Under the pieces are notes generated by a model. That model ran no database searches, was not told the origin of the DNA, and was given only the letters and a program-made list of their open reading frames with translations. A stretch of 64,000 bases of DNA from Clostridia bacterium. Its GTDB lineage: Bacteria; Bacillota; Clostridia; Oscillospirales; Acutalibacteraceae. The first letter of the stretch is position 1; each line of letters starts with the position of its first letter. Both the position numbers and the translations under genes were made by a program. Positions 34,106 to 42,208 of this stretch are shown here, piece after piece. Where the stretch lies: assembly GCA_017473165.1 (NCBI GenBank), contig JAFUNA010000020.1:50537-114536 (forward strand), given 5' to 3'.

Positions 34106-35746
34106 TCAAACATTTTTGTAAAGACTGTTATTTTTATCCGTAACGTTTCCGACACACACGGTATTTATTTTGTACGGTGCATCAAAAACATTATCCGTTA
34201 TCTCGGCTTCTCTTATATATTCGAGATGGAAGGTATGCTCTCCGAAATTCGGCTTTTCAAAGCTGTTTGAGCTGACAACAAGCTTTCCGTGAACAAATTC
34301 GCTTGAGTTTTCGTTCATAACCTTCGGCGTGCAGCGTATCACGGGAGCACCCTCCCATGTTTTGCTGTAATCACAGTTTATGACACGGTTTTTTCTGAAA
34401 ATTATCTCCTTTGTATAGCCCGACTCAAACCAGAAATTGCAGTCATCCTCAATCAGCAGAGCAGGCCCTTTCAGCTCATGAAAAACATTGTTTTCAACAA
34501 CAACCGTTCCCCTTGTGGTGCAAAGAACTCCCCTGCCCGATGTAGGTCCGAAATCGCAACCCGAAACATGAAGGTCGGGAGTCCACGTTGCATTTTCAAC
34601 AACATCCCTGCCAAGCTCGATTTCGGGAAGCGGTCTGTCAAGCAGGAGTCTTATGTCCGTATCATTCACCTTTTCATATTTCAGAACCCTTGTTTCGGCA
34701 TAGGGAATAAGGGTATCCCACTTGATAAATTCAAGCTCATCGCCCGCCTCAAACGCCTGCATTCCCCATGTTTCGGGGTGCATAAAGCGAACGGTTATGC
34801 TGTTTTCGGACTCCGCCTTTTCAACGACACGCAGATGAGTGCCGTGAACGTTTATGTAGTCATCCTGTGCACCCCATGCCCTGCAGTTTTCAACCTTAAG
34901 CAAGCCTTTGCAGCCCGAAAACTGAAAAAAATCAGCCGTGCTTGTGATTGTTCTTCCCTCTGCGGGAGTCAGGTCGCAGTTTCTGTATGTAACGTTTTCG
35001 CAAAATTGGGATACCATTCCCAAGCCGTGCATAAACTTGATTCTCAAGCTTTCAAACACAAGGTTTTTGCATCGCTGAAAAAGGCTGCCCGTCTGGTCAC
35101 GGACAATATTTCTTGTCTGGACAACATAGCCCGCAGGCAGAAAAACGTCCTTGTTTTTGAGCTGAATTTTAAGCGTGCATTCATCAATTTTTTCAAGAAT
35201 ATCAAACGCAAGGTCATCACGTCTGAAATCAAAGCTCATTCTTGTTTCGGGGTCAAAAAGCTTTATGTGTCTGCGGTTTCCGATATAGCTGTCACACCAG
35301 TAAGGTTTGCCGTCGGCACCGTTTTCGCCGAGCCAGAAAAGCTCGTTTTCCTTGATTTCAAAGCGGCACTCGGAGTTGATTTTTATAACGCATTCGCCGC
35401 CGTCATTCGACATAACCGTAAACTCCGACATTGTGGGGCAGGCATAGTCAACCGTAAGATTTTTAACGGTAATATTTTCGCAGCCGTCAAAAAGCATCGG
35501 AGTCATTTTGCCGTGAACGATAACCTTTGCACCGTTTCCGTCGATAATGATATTCTTTTTATTCTTGAGATAAATTGCGGTTTTTCTCATGCCGTCGGGA
35601 TTTTCGTGTTTTTTTGCCGTGTTTGAGCAGTAATATCCCTTCAACTCAACGGAATCGTCCTGACGAATGTGATAAGTTTTATTCTTTTCGAGCATAACGG
35701 TTTCACCGTCTTTTATGTTCAAAAAAATTCTGCAAAGCTCGTTCAT
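34106..35746 (-). CDS. Right-handed beta-helix protein, GH110 alpha-galactosidase-like
   Basis: Protein of about 546 residues, without an obvious signal peptide, that folds as a parallel beta-helix (repeated NITVKNLTVDY, NLVFESLRIKF, NVTYRNCDLT units). The block FQFSGCKGLLKVENC followed by GAQDDYINVHGTHLRV matches what I recall of the GH110 exo-alpha-1,3-galactosidase active site (DD...NVHGTHL). Those enzymes remove terminal alpha-galactose, for example from B-antigen glycans; activity on that substrate here is inference. Start 35746 (MNELCRIF) follows AAAGGA; an in-frame ATG 21 bases upstream is too close to it. The lack of a signal suggests action on imported oligosaccharide. Confidence 0.78.
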   Translation of the reverse strand: MNELCRIFLNIKDGETVMLEKNKTYHIRQDDSVELKGYYCSNTAKKHENPDGMRKTAIYLKNKKNIIIDGNGAKVIVHGKMTPMLFDGCENITVKNLTVDYACPTMSEFTVMSNDGGECVIKINSECRFEIKENELFWLGENGADGKPYWCDSYIGNRRHIKLFDPETRMSFDFRRDDLAFDILEKIDECTLKIQLKNKDVFLPAGYVVQTRNIVRDQTGSLFQRCKNLVFESLRIKFMHGLGMVSQFCENVTYRNCDLTPAEGRTITSTADFFQFSGCKGLLKVENCRAWGAQDDYINVHGTHLRVVEKAESENSITVRFMHPETWGMQAFEAGDELEFIKWDTLIPYAETRVLKYEKVNDTDIRLLLDRPLPEIELGRDVVENATWTPDLHVSGCDFGPTSGRGVLCTTRGTVVVENNVFHELKGPALLIEDDCNFWFESGYTKEIIFRKNRVINCDYSKTWEGAPVIRCTPKVMNENSSEFVHGKLVVSSNSFEKPNFGEHTFHLEYIREAEITDNVFDAPYKINTVCVGNVTDKNNSLYKNV

Positions 35747-35788
35747 ATCATGCTTTCCTTTCGGCACATAAATCTGAATTTAATATAA

Positions 35789-35819
35789 CAAAAAGGAGCC
35801 GTTTTTTCAACAGCTCCTT
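35789..35819 (-). terminator. Intrinsic terminator of trxB
   Basis: On the minus strand AAGGAGC / GCTCCTT (35813-35819 and 35793-35799) with a 13-nt loop, then TTTTTG. It lies just after the trxB stop, between trxB and the GH110-like gene. Confidence 0.85.
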
Positions 35820-35825
35820 AAAATT

Positions 35826-36749
35826 TTATTCAATTTCTGCCAGATATTCTTCCGCATGGTGCACCGTAGCCGCTCCGTCGGCAACGGCAGTTACAACCTG
35901 TCGAAGTGATTTTGTTCTCACATCACCTGCGGCAAAAACTCCCGGAACGCTTGTTTTTGTTGACTCATCAGCTACAATATAGCCGCTTTGGTCAAGTTCA
36001 ACAGCTCCGCCAAGAAACTCTGTTGCAGGCTTTCTTCCGATGCTCACAAAAACTCCGTCGCAGTCAATTTCGGTTTCGTTTCCCGTATTAACATTTTTCA
36101 AAATTACGCCCGTAACTCTGTTTTCGGCAGCAAAATCCGAAACGGTGCTGTTCCAGAGAAATTCAACGTTTTCAGCCTTCATGAGAGGCTCATGATAGAT
36201 TTTTGTTGCCCTTAATGTGTCACGGCGGTGAACAAGATAAACCTTCTTTGCAAGCCTTGAAAGATAAAGTGCATCGGCTGCAGCGGAATTTCCGCCGCCG
36301 ACTACGATAACGGTTTTGTCCTTGTAAAATCTGCCGTCACAGTGAGCACAGTAATGCACTCCCCTGCCGACAAGCTCTTTCTCTTTTGCAATGCCCAGCT
36401 CTCTCGGATTTGCACCCGATGCAATCACAACCGTTTTCGCTGAAAAATCGCCTGCATTGGTTTTGATTTTCTTTATTTGACCGGAGAAATCAACGCCCTC
36501 AACCTCGGCATATTCCGTTTTTGCACCGAATCGCTCCGCACCTTGCTGCATCTTCATTCCGAGCGTGAAACCGTCAACGCCTTCCTCAAACCCGGGATAG
36601 TTGTCGATGTCGCCCGTAAGAGCCATTTGACCGCCGGCGGACAATCTTTCGAGCAAAACGGTATCAAAGCCTGCACGGGCTGCATAAAGAGCCGCCGTAT
36701 ATCCCGCAGGACCTCCTCCTATAATTACCATATCGTAAATGTGTTTCAT
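35826..36749 (-). CDS. trxB: Thioredoxin reductase
   Basis: FAD- and NADPH-dependent disulfide reductase of 307 residues that recharges thioredoxin. FAD site MVIIGGGPAGYTAALYAARA, redox-active CAHC in the HYCAHCDGRFYKDK block, NADPH site VVGGGNSAAADALYL, and the closing FAD motif VFAAGDVRTKSLRQV. The third residue of the redox motif is His where many family members have Thr. Start 36749 follows AAGGTG; an upstream open frame crosses the divergent promoter region and is rejected. Divergent from the Crp/Fnr gene, with trxA just beyond it. Confidence 0.96.
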   Translation of the reverse strand: MKHIYDMVIIGGGPAGYTAALYAARAGFDTVLLERLSAGGQMALTGDIDNYPGFEEGVDGFTLGMKMQQGAERFGAKTEYAEVEGVDFSGQIKKIKTNAGDFSAKTVVIASGANPRELGIAKEKELVGRGVHYCAHCDGRFYKDKTVIVVGGGNSAAADALYLSRLAKKVYLVHRRDTLRATKIYHEPLMKAENVEFLWNSTVSDFAAENRVTGVILKNVNTGNETEIDCDGVFVSIGRKPATEFLGGAVELDQSGYIVADESTKTSVPGVFAAGDVRTKSLRQVVTAVADGAATVHHAEEYLAEIE

Positions 36750-36779
36750 AAATACACCTTCTTTTTGCTTTTCTGCTTG

Positions 36780-36809
36780 TTGACACCCAACATTAAATGG
36801 GATTATAAT
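36780..36809 (+). promoter_or_regulatory. Promoter of the Crp/Fnr gene with overlapping palindrome
   Basis: Perfect TTGACA (36780-36785) and perfect TATAAT (36804-36809) with an 18-bp spacer. The -35 box is embedded in a 15-bp dyad TGTTG-N5-CAACA (36778-36792), a possible operator, perhaps for autoregulation or for control of the divergent trxB. Confidence 0.82.
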
Positions 36810-36839
36810 ATTATCATCACACCGATGAAAGGAGCTGCC

Positions 36840-37514
36840 ATGGGAAGAACTATGTTTGAACCTGTTTTCAGAGATATTTTTCCGTTCTGGAACGAAATAT
36901 CCGAGGATGACAGGGATTTTATATGCAAAAACACTTTTGCACTGACTTATCCGAAAGGCACAACAATACATGACGGCAATGAATGCTCGGGTGTTATTCT
37001 TGTACGCTCGGGAAGTCTGCGTCTTTATATCATGTCCGATGATGGAAAGGATGTCACCCTCTACCGTTTACACGACGGAGATATGTGTATGCTTTCCGCC
37101 TCCTGCGTTTTGCAGTCAATTACCTTTGACGTTATGGTTGACGCCGAGGAAAACAGCGAATGCTACGTTATCAGCGGTCCTGCATACGCTGCCGTTTCGG
37201 AGCATAACCCAAACATAAAAATATTTACTCTTGAAACAGCCGTAAGCCGTTTTTCTGACGTTATGTGGGTCATGCAACAGATTCTTTTTATGAGCATGGA
37301 CAAACGTCTTTCAATATTTTTATCAGACGAGGCTGCAAGAACAGGCTCTGATTACATAGCGCTCACTCACGAGCAGATTGCCAGATATATCGGCTCTGCC
37401 CGTGAGGTTGTTTCACGAATGCTGAAATACTTTTCAAACGAAGGCATTGTTGAGGTTTCGAGAAAGGGTATAAAAATCATTGATAAATCCCGTCTGCGTG
37501 AATTAACCCTCTAA
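36840..37514 (+). CDS. Crp/Fnr-family regulator, probably redox-linked
   Basis: Transcription regulator of 224 residues: an N-terminal cyclic-nucleotide-like beta-barrel (about 15-130) and a C-terminal winged helix (LTHEQIARYIGSAREVVSRMLKYF, about 170-193). The sensor domain lacks the cAMP-binding Arg/Ser signature and has instead the pair Cys83/Cys89 in GDMCMLSASCVL plus Cys108, so a thiol switch is possible; there is no N-terminal FNR-type iron-sulfur Cys set. Start ATG 36840 is set by AAAGGAG 6 bases upstream. Flanked by trxB (divergent) and trxA (convergent, 12-bp overlap of 3' ends), so it probably controls thiol homeostasis. Confidence 0.9.
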   Translation: MGRTMFEPVFRDIFPFWNEISEDDRDFICKNTFALTYPKGTTIHDGNECSGVILVRSGSLRLYIMSDDGKDVTLYRLHDGDMCMLSASCVLQSITFDVMVDAEENSECYVISGPAYAAVSEHNPNIKIFTLETAVSRFSDVMWVMQQILFMSMDKRLSIFLSDEAARTGSDYIALTHEQIARYIGSAREVVSRMLKYFSNEGIVEVSRKGIKIIDKSRLRELTL

Positions 37515-37811
37515 CATTGCAAGAATCTGGGGAAGAGGTTTTGCTCCGACAGACTGATTGACAATTTCGCCGTTTTTCATAACCACCAGCATGGGGATGC
37601 TTGAAACACCGAATGCCGCCGCAAGCTCGGGCTCTTCGTCAACGTTGATTTTGCCTACGAGATACTGCGGATTTTCTTCTGCGATTTTATCAACCAACGG
37701 TGAAACCATTCTGCAGGGTCCGCACCAGTCGGCATAGAAATCAAGAAGAACGGGTTTGCTGCTGTTTTTTACTGATTCAAAATTTTCTTTATTAACTTTA
37801 AGAACTGACAT
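37503..37811 (-). CDS. trxA: Thioredoxin
   Basis: Small cytoplasmic disulfide reductase of 102 residues with the classical active site DFYADWCGPCRMV and the cis-Pro block SSIPMLVVMKNG. Start ATG 37811 is favoured by AAGGAA upstream; GTG 37820 is in frame but overlaps the spacer. Its 3' end overlaps that of the Crp/Fnr gene. The promoter has a clear -10 but no -35, and a palindrome about 41 bases before the predicted start, suggesting activator control. Confidence 0.97.
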   Translation of the reverse strand: MSVLKVNKENFESVKNSSKPVLLDFYADWCGPCRMVSPLVDKIAEENPQYLVGKINVDEEPELAAAFGVSSIPMLVVMKNGEIVNQSVGAKPLPQILAMLEG

Positions 37812-37842
37812 TTTAAGCACTTCCTTTCTTTACTGTGTCTTT

Positions 37843-37883
37843 AGTATAACCTGAATTACTATATTTTTCCGTGACAAAGTCAC
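37843..37883 (-). promoter_or_regulatory. trxA promoter with Crp/Fnr-like operator
   Basis: Minus-strand -10 TATACT (37843-37848) puts the start near 37836. No acceptable -35 box exists at the usual spacing. A perfect 13-bp palindrome GTGAC-AAA-GTCAC (37871-37883) is centred about 41 bases upstream, the position used by class II Crp/Fnr activators. The half-site GTGAC resembles the Crp TGTGA half-site but the spacing is shorter. Confidence 0.55.
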
Positions 37884-38033
37884 AAAAAAAGAAAGGCTTA
37901 AAAAACAGCATCTTATTGTTTTCGTGCACATTTTTCACTTGTAAAATGAAGTCAATAAATCTATACTTTCTCGTCAGAGGGAGGCAAATATTCTGCAAAC
38001 TTTTACTGCTTATTTGTACTTTTGAAAAAATTT

Positions 38034-38060
38034 GGGGGCTTTTTTTACAGCCCCCTTTTA
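38034..38060. terminator. Bidirectional terminator after the glycosidase-like gene
   Basis: Perfect stem GGGGGCT / AGCCCCC (38034-38040 and 38049-38055). The minus strand continues into AAATTTTTT and the plus strand into TTTTATTT, so it can stop transcription both ways. It ends the sugar-utilisation pair. Confidence 0.88.
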
Positions 38061-38061
38061 T

Positions 38062-40275
38062 TTATTCATGTGTAATTCTGAATTCGCAGAATATAACACC
38101 CATTACGGGCTCGTTGAATTCAAGGTCAATGCAGCCGTTATGAATTATATCTTTCGGAATAACATAGCTTGCGGTTTCAAATCCCGGTGCAAGCATCGCT
38201 CTGTCATATTCCTCATTCTTTTCGCCGCCAAACTGCTTCCCGTGATAAATAACAGCTCCGTTTGCGGTAATTTTGTGTCCTTTGAGGGCATCGTTTTTAT
38301 CGCTTTTGTAAGTAACCGTCAGACGGTAATCGCCGTCAAAATCAAGACCCCCGACCTTGCATTTGAATGTAAGATTATCAAACACTTTAAACATCGCAGT
38401 CGGCATTTCGCCTGTGTTGACGTTGGGTCTGTCACCCTGGAAATTCATATAGACCTCACCCGTCTGGGCAATGCCGCACTCTTCAAGTCCGTTAAGTGCA
38501 ACGGAAAAATAATATTCATCGCTGCGTACCTTGTTTCTGTTAACGGCAGCCTTCATAAATGCTTCGGGGTCGGGCGTATTCTTGGCATATTCCAGCCTGC
38601 CGAGAAGCCATTTTCTGTCCGTAACAGGCAAATCCATGGTTTCGAGAATTGCTCCCCTCTCCCAGTTATCGGCACAGTAATTCTCAATATCGGACTGCAA
38701 ACCGATAAGCTCGAAAAGCTTTTGAGCAAGGGCGGTTATATCGTTACGCTCTTTTTTATATTTTTCATCAAAATCGGTTTCAAGAATCTGCTTTGCGGCT
38801 TTCAGATTTCCGTTTTCGATTTCCTTTGATGCAAGCTTGATTAAATTCAGCTCAAAAAGACGTCTGTTTCTTAAAACCCAGTCGCATTTTGCACGCATGA
38901 GAAGCTGCAAAAATCTCCAGTTTTCGGAAAGAAACGGATATTTCTCCGCAAGCCCTTCAAAAAGCGAAAGTGTTGTTTCGATTGTCGGATTTTCCGCAGG
39001 GTCACATTGCCAGTTAAGCTCAAGGGCAAGGATTCCGTCTGCAATTTTTTCAGGGTTCACGCCGTAGAAAAACAGGCGTGCATAGTCAAGCAGAGTTGTT
39101 CTCAAATCGCAGTCGGGGAAATAATCCATATCCGCCCACACCATCTTGTTGACATCGTCGGTTATGCCCTCCGAATAGCTCACGGAACCGACAACATATC
39201 TGCGTGTCAAGCGATGAATCTGTCTGTATTCACGGGGTCTGGGATTTGTGCATTCACGGCTTAGTCCCGTTGTTAGTGCAAAATGCCAGTCGTCCCTGTC
39301 AAAATGCACGGGATATTCGCATCTGACGTTGTGGGTAATATCCGGATAGAGTCTTATGGGATATTTTGACGGCAGTCTGCGGCGAAGCGTTTCAAGGTCA
39401 AAGGCATGGTTAGGACCGTGAATAACGCCGTCAATTTCTTCGGGCAGCTTTTCCATTTCTTCAATAAATTTCTCACCCCATGTCGGAATCGAATGAGGCT
39501 GCTGTGCCGAAGGCCACATCTGTGCATTCGGGTGTGATTTTTTGAGAGCCTTGGAAATCTCCCTGCATCTCAAAATAAATTCGTCGGGATAGAATTCTCC
39601 TGGGTCACCGCCGGGAGGAAAAACAACATTGAGTCTGGGAAGCGTTGCATACAGTTTTCCCCTTCTCTCCGCTGCCTGCTCAACGGTTTCGTTGTCATTG
39701 TTGGGGTGCCAGAGAGAAACATCAAGGTCATAGTCATCCGCCATTTTCGAAGCCTCAACAAGGAATTCCTCCTCGTCATATCTCATAAGCCTGTTACGCT
39801 TTGAAACGCCCCTTTCATAGGGAATATGTTCAACGATATTAGTGCCGAAAAACATCATTTCAAGGCAATAGCGGCGGTAGTCCTCATAAGTCCAGGCATC
39901 GTACGTATTGGGAGTTGTACGGTAGCCTATCTGATGACCTCTTACGGATTTGTCGGGAGCATAATTGCCCGAAATATCCTCTGTCAGTGCCGGCACACCG
40001 CAAACGGGAATAATTCTGCGTAAAAACATTCCGAAGCCGTAAATGAAGCCTCTTATTCCCTTTGCAAAAACGGTTACCGAACTGTCGGAGCAGAGAATTT
40101 TATAGCCGTCACGGCATATCGTTTCATCGGTTTCAAATATAAAATTCGCATCATTTTTATCGCAGAAAGCAGGCTTATCCTGCGTTCTTGATTTTATTTC
40201 TTCGATAAAAAGCTCCGCTGCTTTGCGTGCTTCTTCCGAATCGGCAAAAATTTTAAAAGTGTTAAAATCAACCAT
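38062..40275 (-). CDS. Glycoside-hydrolase-like protein (GH20/GH67-type N-terminal domain)
   Basis: Cytoplasmic protein of 737 residues (no signal peptide). The first about 100 residues look like the alpha/beta domain preceding many GH20, GH67 and GH84 catalytic domains (GYKILCSDSSVTVFAKGIRGFIYG). A TIM-barrel-like region opens with the SVRGHQIGYRT strand, and acidic candidates lie in LWHPNNDNETV, FPPGGDPGEFYPDEF and VIHGPNHAFDLE. The C-terminal 150 residues form a beta-sandwich (GEVYMNFQGDRPN). I cannot place it in a numbered family. Its start overlaps the stop of the sugar symporter gene by 8 bases, so it likely acts on the imported sugar, perhaps an amino- or uronic-sugar oligomer. Confidence 0.68.
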   Translation of the reverse strand: MVDFNTFKIFADSEEARKAAELFIEEIKSRTQDKPAFCDKNDANFIFETDETICRDGYKILCSDSSVTVFAKGIRGFIYGFGMFLRRIIPVCGVPALTEDISGNYAPDKSVRGHQIGYRTTPNTYDAWTYEDYRRYCLEMMFFGTNIVEHIPYERGVSKRNRLMRYDEEEFLVEASKMADDYDLDVSLWHPNNDNETVEQAAERRGKLYATLPRLNVVFPPGGDPGEFYPDEFILRCREISKALKKSHPNAQMWPSAQQPHSIPTWGEKFIEEMEKLPEEIDGVIHGPNHAFDLETLRRRLPSKYPIRLYPDITHNVRCEYPVHFDRDDWHFALTTGLSRECTNPRPREYRQIHRLTRRYVVGSVSYSEGITDDVNKMVWADMDYFPDCDLRTTLLDYARLFFYGVNPEKIADGILALELNWQCDPAENPTIETTLSLFEGLAEKYPFLSENWRFLQLLMRAKCDWVLRNRRLFELNLIKLASKEIENGNLKAAKQILETDFDEKYKKERNDITALAQKLFELIGLQSDIENYCADNWERGAILETMDLPVTDRKWLLGRLEYAKNTPDPEAFMKAAVNRNKVRSDEYYFSVALNGLEECGIAQTGEVYMNFQGDRPNVNTGEMPTAMFKVFDNLTFKCKVGGLDFDGDYRLTVTYKSDKNDALKGHKITANGAVIYHGKQFGGEKNEEYDRAMLAPGFETASYVIPKDIIHNGCIDLEFNEPVMGVIFCEFRITHE

Positions 40276-41788
40276 TGCTGTTCTCCGTATTTTCTATTTT
40301 TTCAAGCTCCGCAGCCTTCATTTCAGACCTTGCATTTCTGTGCTGTTCAAGCTCAACAAGCATTCTTTCCTTTGTCTTTCCGTGAACGTTGAAAAGAAGA
40401 AGCGAAAGTCCGTAGCCGAATCTTGCAACTGCGGGTGCAAGGCAGAATATTCCCCAGATTCCCTTGAGCACCTTGGGGTCTGTGTGAGGAACAACGTTTC
40501 CGAAAACGTCTTTTTGAGGCTTGAATTTGATCCAGTCAAACACAACGCCCGAAAGAAGTGCGTGAACGCTTGATGAAAGCTTATTTACATAGCCCATTGC
40601 GGCATTGACGATACCCTCGTTGCGTATGCCCGTCTGCCATTCAAGATAGTCAAACATATCGCCTTTGAGAAGCGGGTCGCATACGCCCATAATGTGGTTT
40701 GGAAGTCCGCAGACCGTCAGCCCGATTGTAACAAGAGCAAAGTCAAGCCAGTAGTTTCCCGTGGGCTTATATCCGATAAAATAAAGAAGAGTATATGCAG
40801 CTCCGCTGAATACGCCGGCGGAAATTGCGGTTGTTCTTAACCCGAATCTCTTGATAATTGAGGGCGCAACAGGTGTGATAACATAGTTGGGAAGTCCCGT
40901 GAAAAGGCTGCAAAGCAAACGGTTTGAAAGTCTGCCCGTGCAGTTAAGCCAGAAGAAATCCTCCGATGCGCCGCCAACGCTCTTGATTCCGCCGAAAAAA
41001 CTCGAAAGAAGCAAAACTGCAAGCGGTCTGCTTGTGAGAATTGTTTTAATCGATTTAAAGAAGCCGTTCTGATTTATTTCGTCCTTTGATGCAAGCGAAA
41101 CACGTTCACGCATAACAAAAAATCCGTAAACCGCTCCCAAAATTGCCAAAATAACAAAAAACACCGAAAATCCGCCGTAAACCTCGGGCTGGGTAACCTT
41201 GTTCTTGGTTACACCCGGCACAAAGTCGACAAAAACAGGCACAAGCGACGGAAGCCATGTGAAAAGATTGACAAACTTCTGCGTTGCGATCAGCGTACTT
41301 CGTTCGTTGGTATTGGGCGTCATGTTATAGAGGAGAAGCTCCCAGCCGCTCAAATAAGAAAAGCCGATGCCGTATATAATTGTTGTAATAAGAGCATAAG
41401 CAAATCTCTGACCCGATGTGAACGAGCCCGGCACCATGTAAAACAAAACAGACGCAAGTGCCCAGAACGGCATGGACATAATAAGGAACGGACGCAGACG
41501 TCCCCACCTTGTTCTGCAACGGTCAATGATTATTCCCGACAGAGGGTCATCAAGAGCATCCCATACTGTGGAAATTGTTCCGATAAGTCCGAACTGCTTA
41601 CCCGTCAGACCAAGAAAGCTCATCATGAAATACTGCTTTGTTGAACCGACGAAGGATGTGAGGTTGTTTATGGTGTAAGATGTTATGGCATAGGCGGCAA
41701 TTTCACGGGGACGGACATAGCGTTTTTCTTTTTGCTGCACACCGCTGCCGTTTTCAAGCTGAACCGTGTTGTTTTCATTTGCGGGCAT
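40268..41788 (-). CDS. GPH-family sugar:cation symporter
   Basis: Twelve-helix membrane transporter of 506 residues from the glycoside-pentoside-hexuronide family (MelB/UidB type). Marker segments are GLIGTISTVWDALDDPLSGIII, the loop DRCRTRWGRLRPF (equivalent to the family's D-x-T-x-x-x-GRxRP motif) and NTNERSTLIATQKF. Probably brings in an oligosaccharide or uronide for the glycosidase-like protein encoded 8 bases inside its 3' end. The cation and sugar are unknown. Confidence 0.92.
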   Translation of the reverse strand: MPANENNTVQLENGSGVQQKEKRYVRPREIAAYAITSYTINNLTSFVGSTKQYFMMSFLGLTGKQFGLIGTISTVWDALDDPLSGIIIDRCRTRWGRLRPFLIMSMPFWALASVLFYMVPGSFTSGQRFAYALITTIIYGIGFSYLSGWELLLYNMTPNTNERSTLIATQKFVNLFTWLPSLVPVFVDFVPGVTKNKVTQPEVYGGFSVFFVILAILGAVYGFFVMRERVSLASKDEINQNGFFKSIKTILTSRPLAVLLLSSFFGGIKSVGGASEDFFWLNCTGRLSNRLLCSLFTGLPNYVITPVAPSIIKRFGLRTTAISAGVFSGAAYTLLYFIGYKPTGNYWLDFALVTIGLTVCGLPNHIMGVCDPLLKGDMFDYLEWQTGIRNEGIVNAAMGYVNKLSSSVHALLSGVVFDWIKFKPQKDVFGNVVPHTDPKVLKGIWGIFCLAPAVARFGYGLSLLLFNVHGKTKERMLVELEQHRNARSEMKAAELEKIENTENSNG

Positions 41789-41984
41789 TTTCTCATCTCC
41801 TTGACAACTATAATAAGGAATTATAGATATTAAAATAATAGCACAACTTTTCTTTGTATGTCAATAAATCACAAATTATTTTTATAAAACAGAACATATT
41901 TGTGAATAATTATCTATAAATCCGAGTATAATTAAACAGAAACAGAAATCAGAAAAATAATTTCAATTTTTTATCGTAAAACTA

Positions 41985-42012
41985 TTGACTTTTGGCGAAA
42001 AGCGTGTATAAT
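41985..42012 (+). promoter_or_regulatory. Promoter of tRNA-fMet
   Basis: TTGACT (41985-41990), 16-bp spacer, perfect TATAAT (42007-42012). Transcription would start near 42019, about 19 bases before the tRNA. Confidence 0.85.
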
Positions 42013-42037
42013 AATAAAGCACTTGACAAACAGATAT

Positions 42038-42113
<76 letters not shown>

Positions 42114-42114
42114 A

Positions 42115-42152
42115 TAATCACAGGTCATCGTCAGATGGTCTGTGATTTTTTA
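42115..42152 (+). terminator. Terminator of the tRNA-fMet gene
   Basis: Imperfect stem ATCACAGGTCATC / GATGGTCTGTGAT with a 4-nt loop, followed by TTTTTTAT, directly after the tRNA. Confidence 0.85.
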
Positions 42153-42164
42153 TAAGACATAGAG

Positions 42165-42206
42165 AAAATCCTTGCAAAAGCATAAAGCTTTCGCAAGGAT
42201 TTTTTG
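42165..42206. terminator. Bidirectional terminator between tRNA and LRR lipoprotein gene
   Basis: Long stem AAAATCCTTGC(A)AAAGC / GCTTT(C)GCAAGGATTTT with one mismatch and an ATAAA loop; T runs appear on both strands. It ends the leftward lipoprotein gene 3 bases after its stop. Confidence 0.9.
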
Positions 42207-42208
42207 TG

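Noticed and set aside
34478-35626. 382-codon plus-strand open frame opposite the GH110-like gene
   Set aside because: Pure shadow of a well-supported gene on the other strand; no ribosome site and no recognisable motif.
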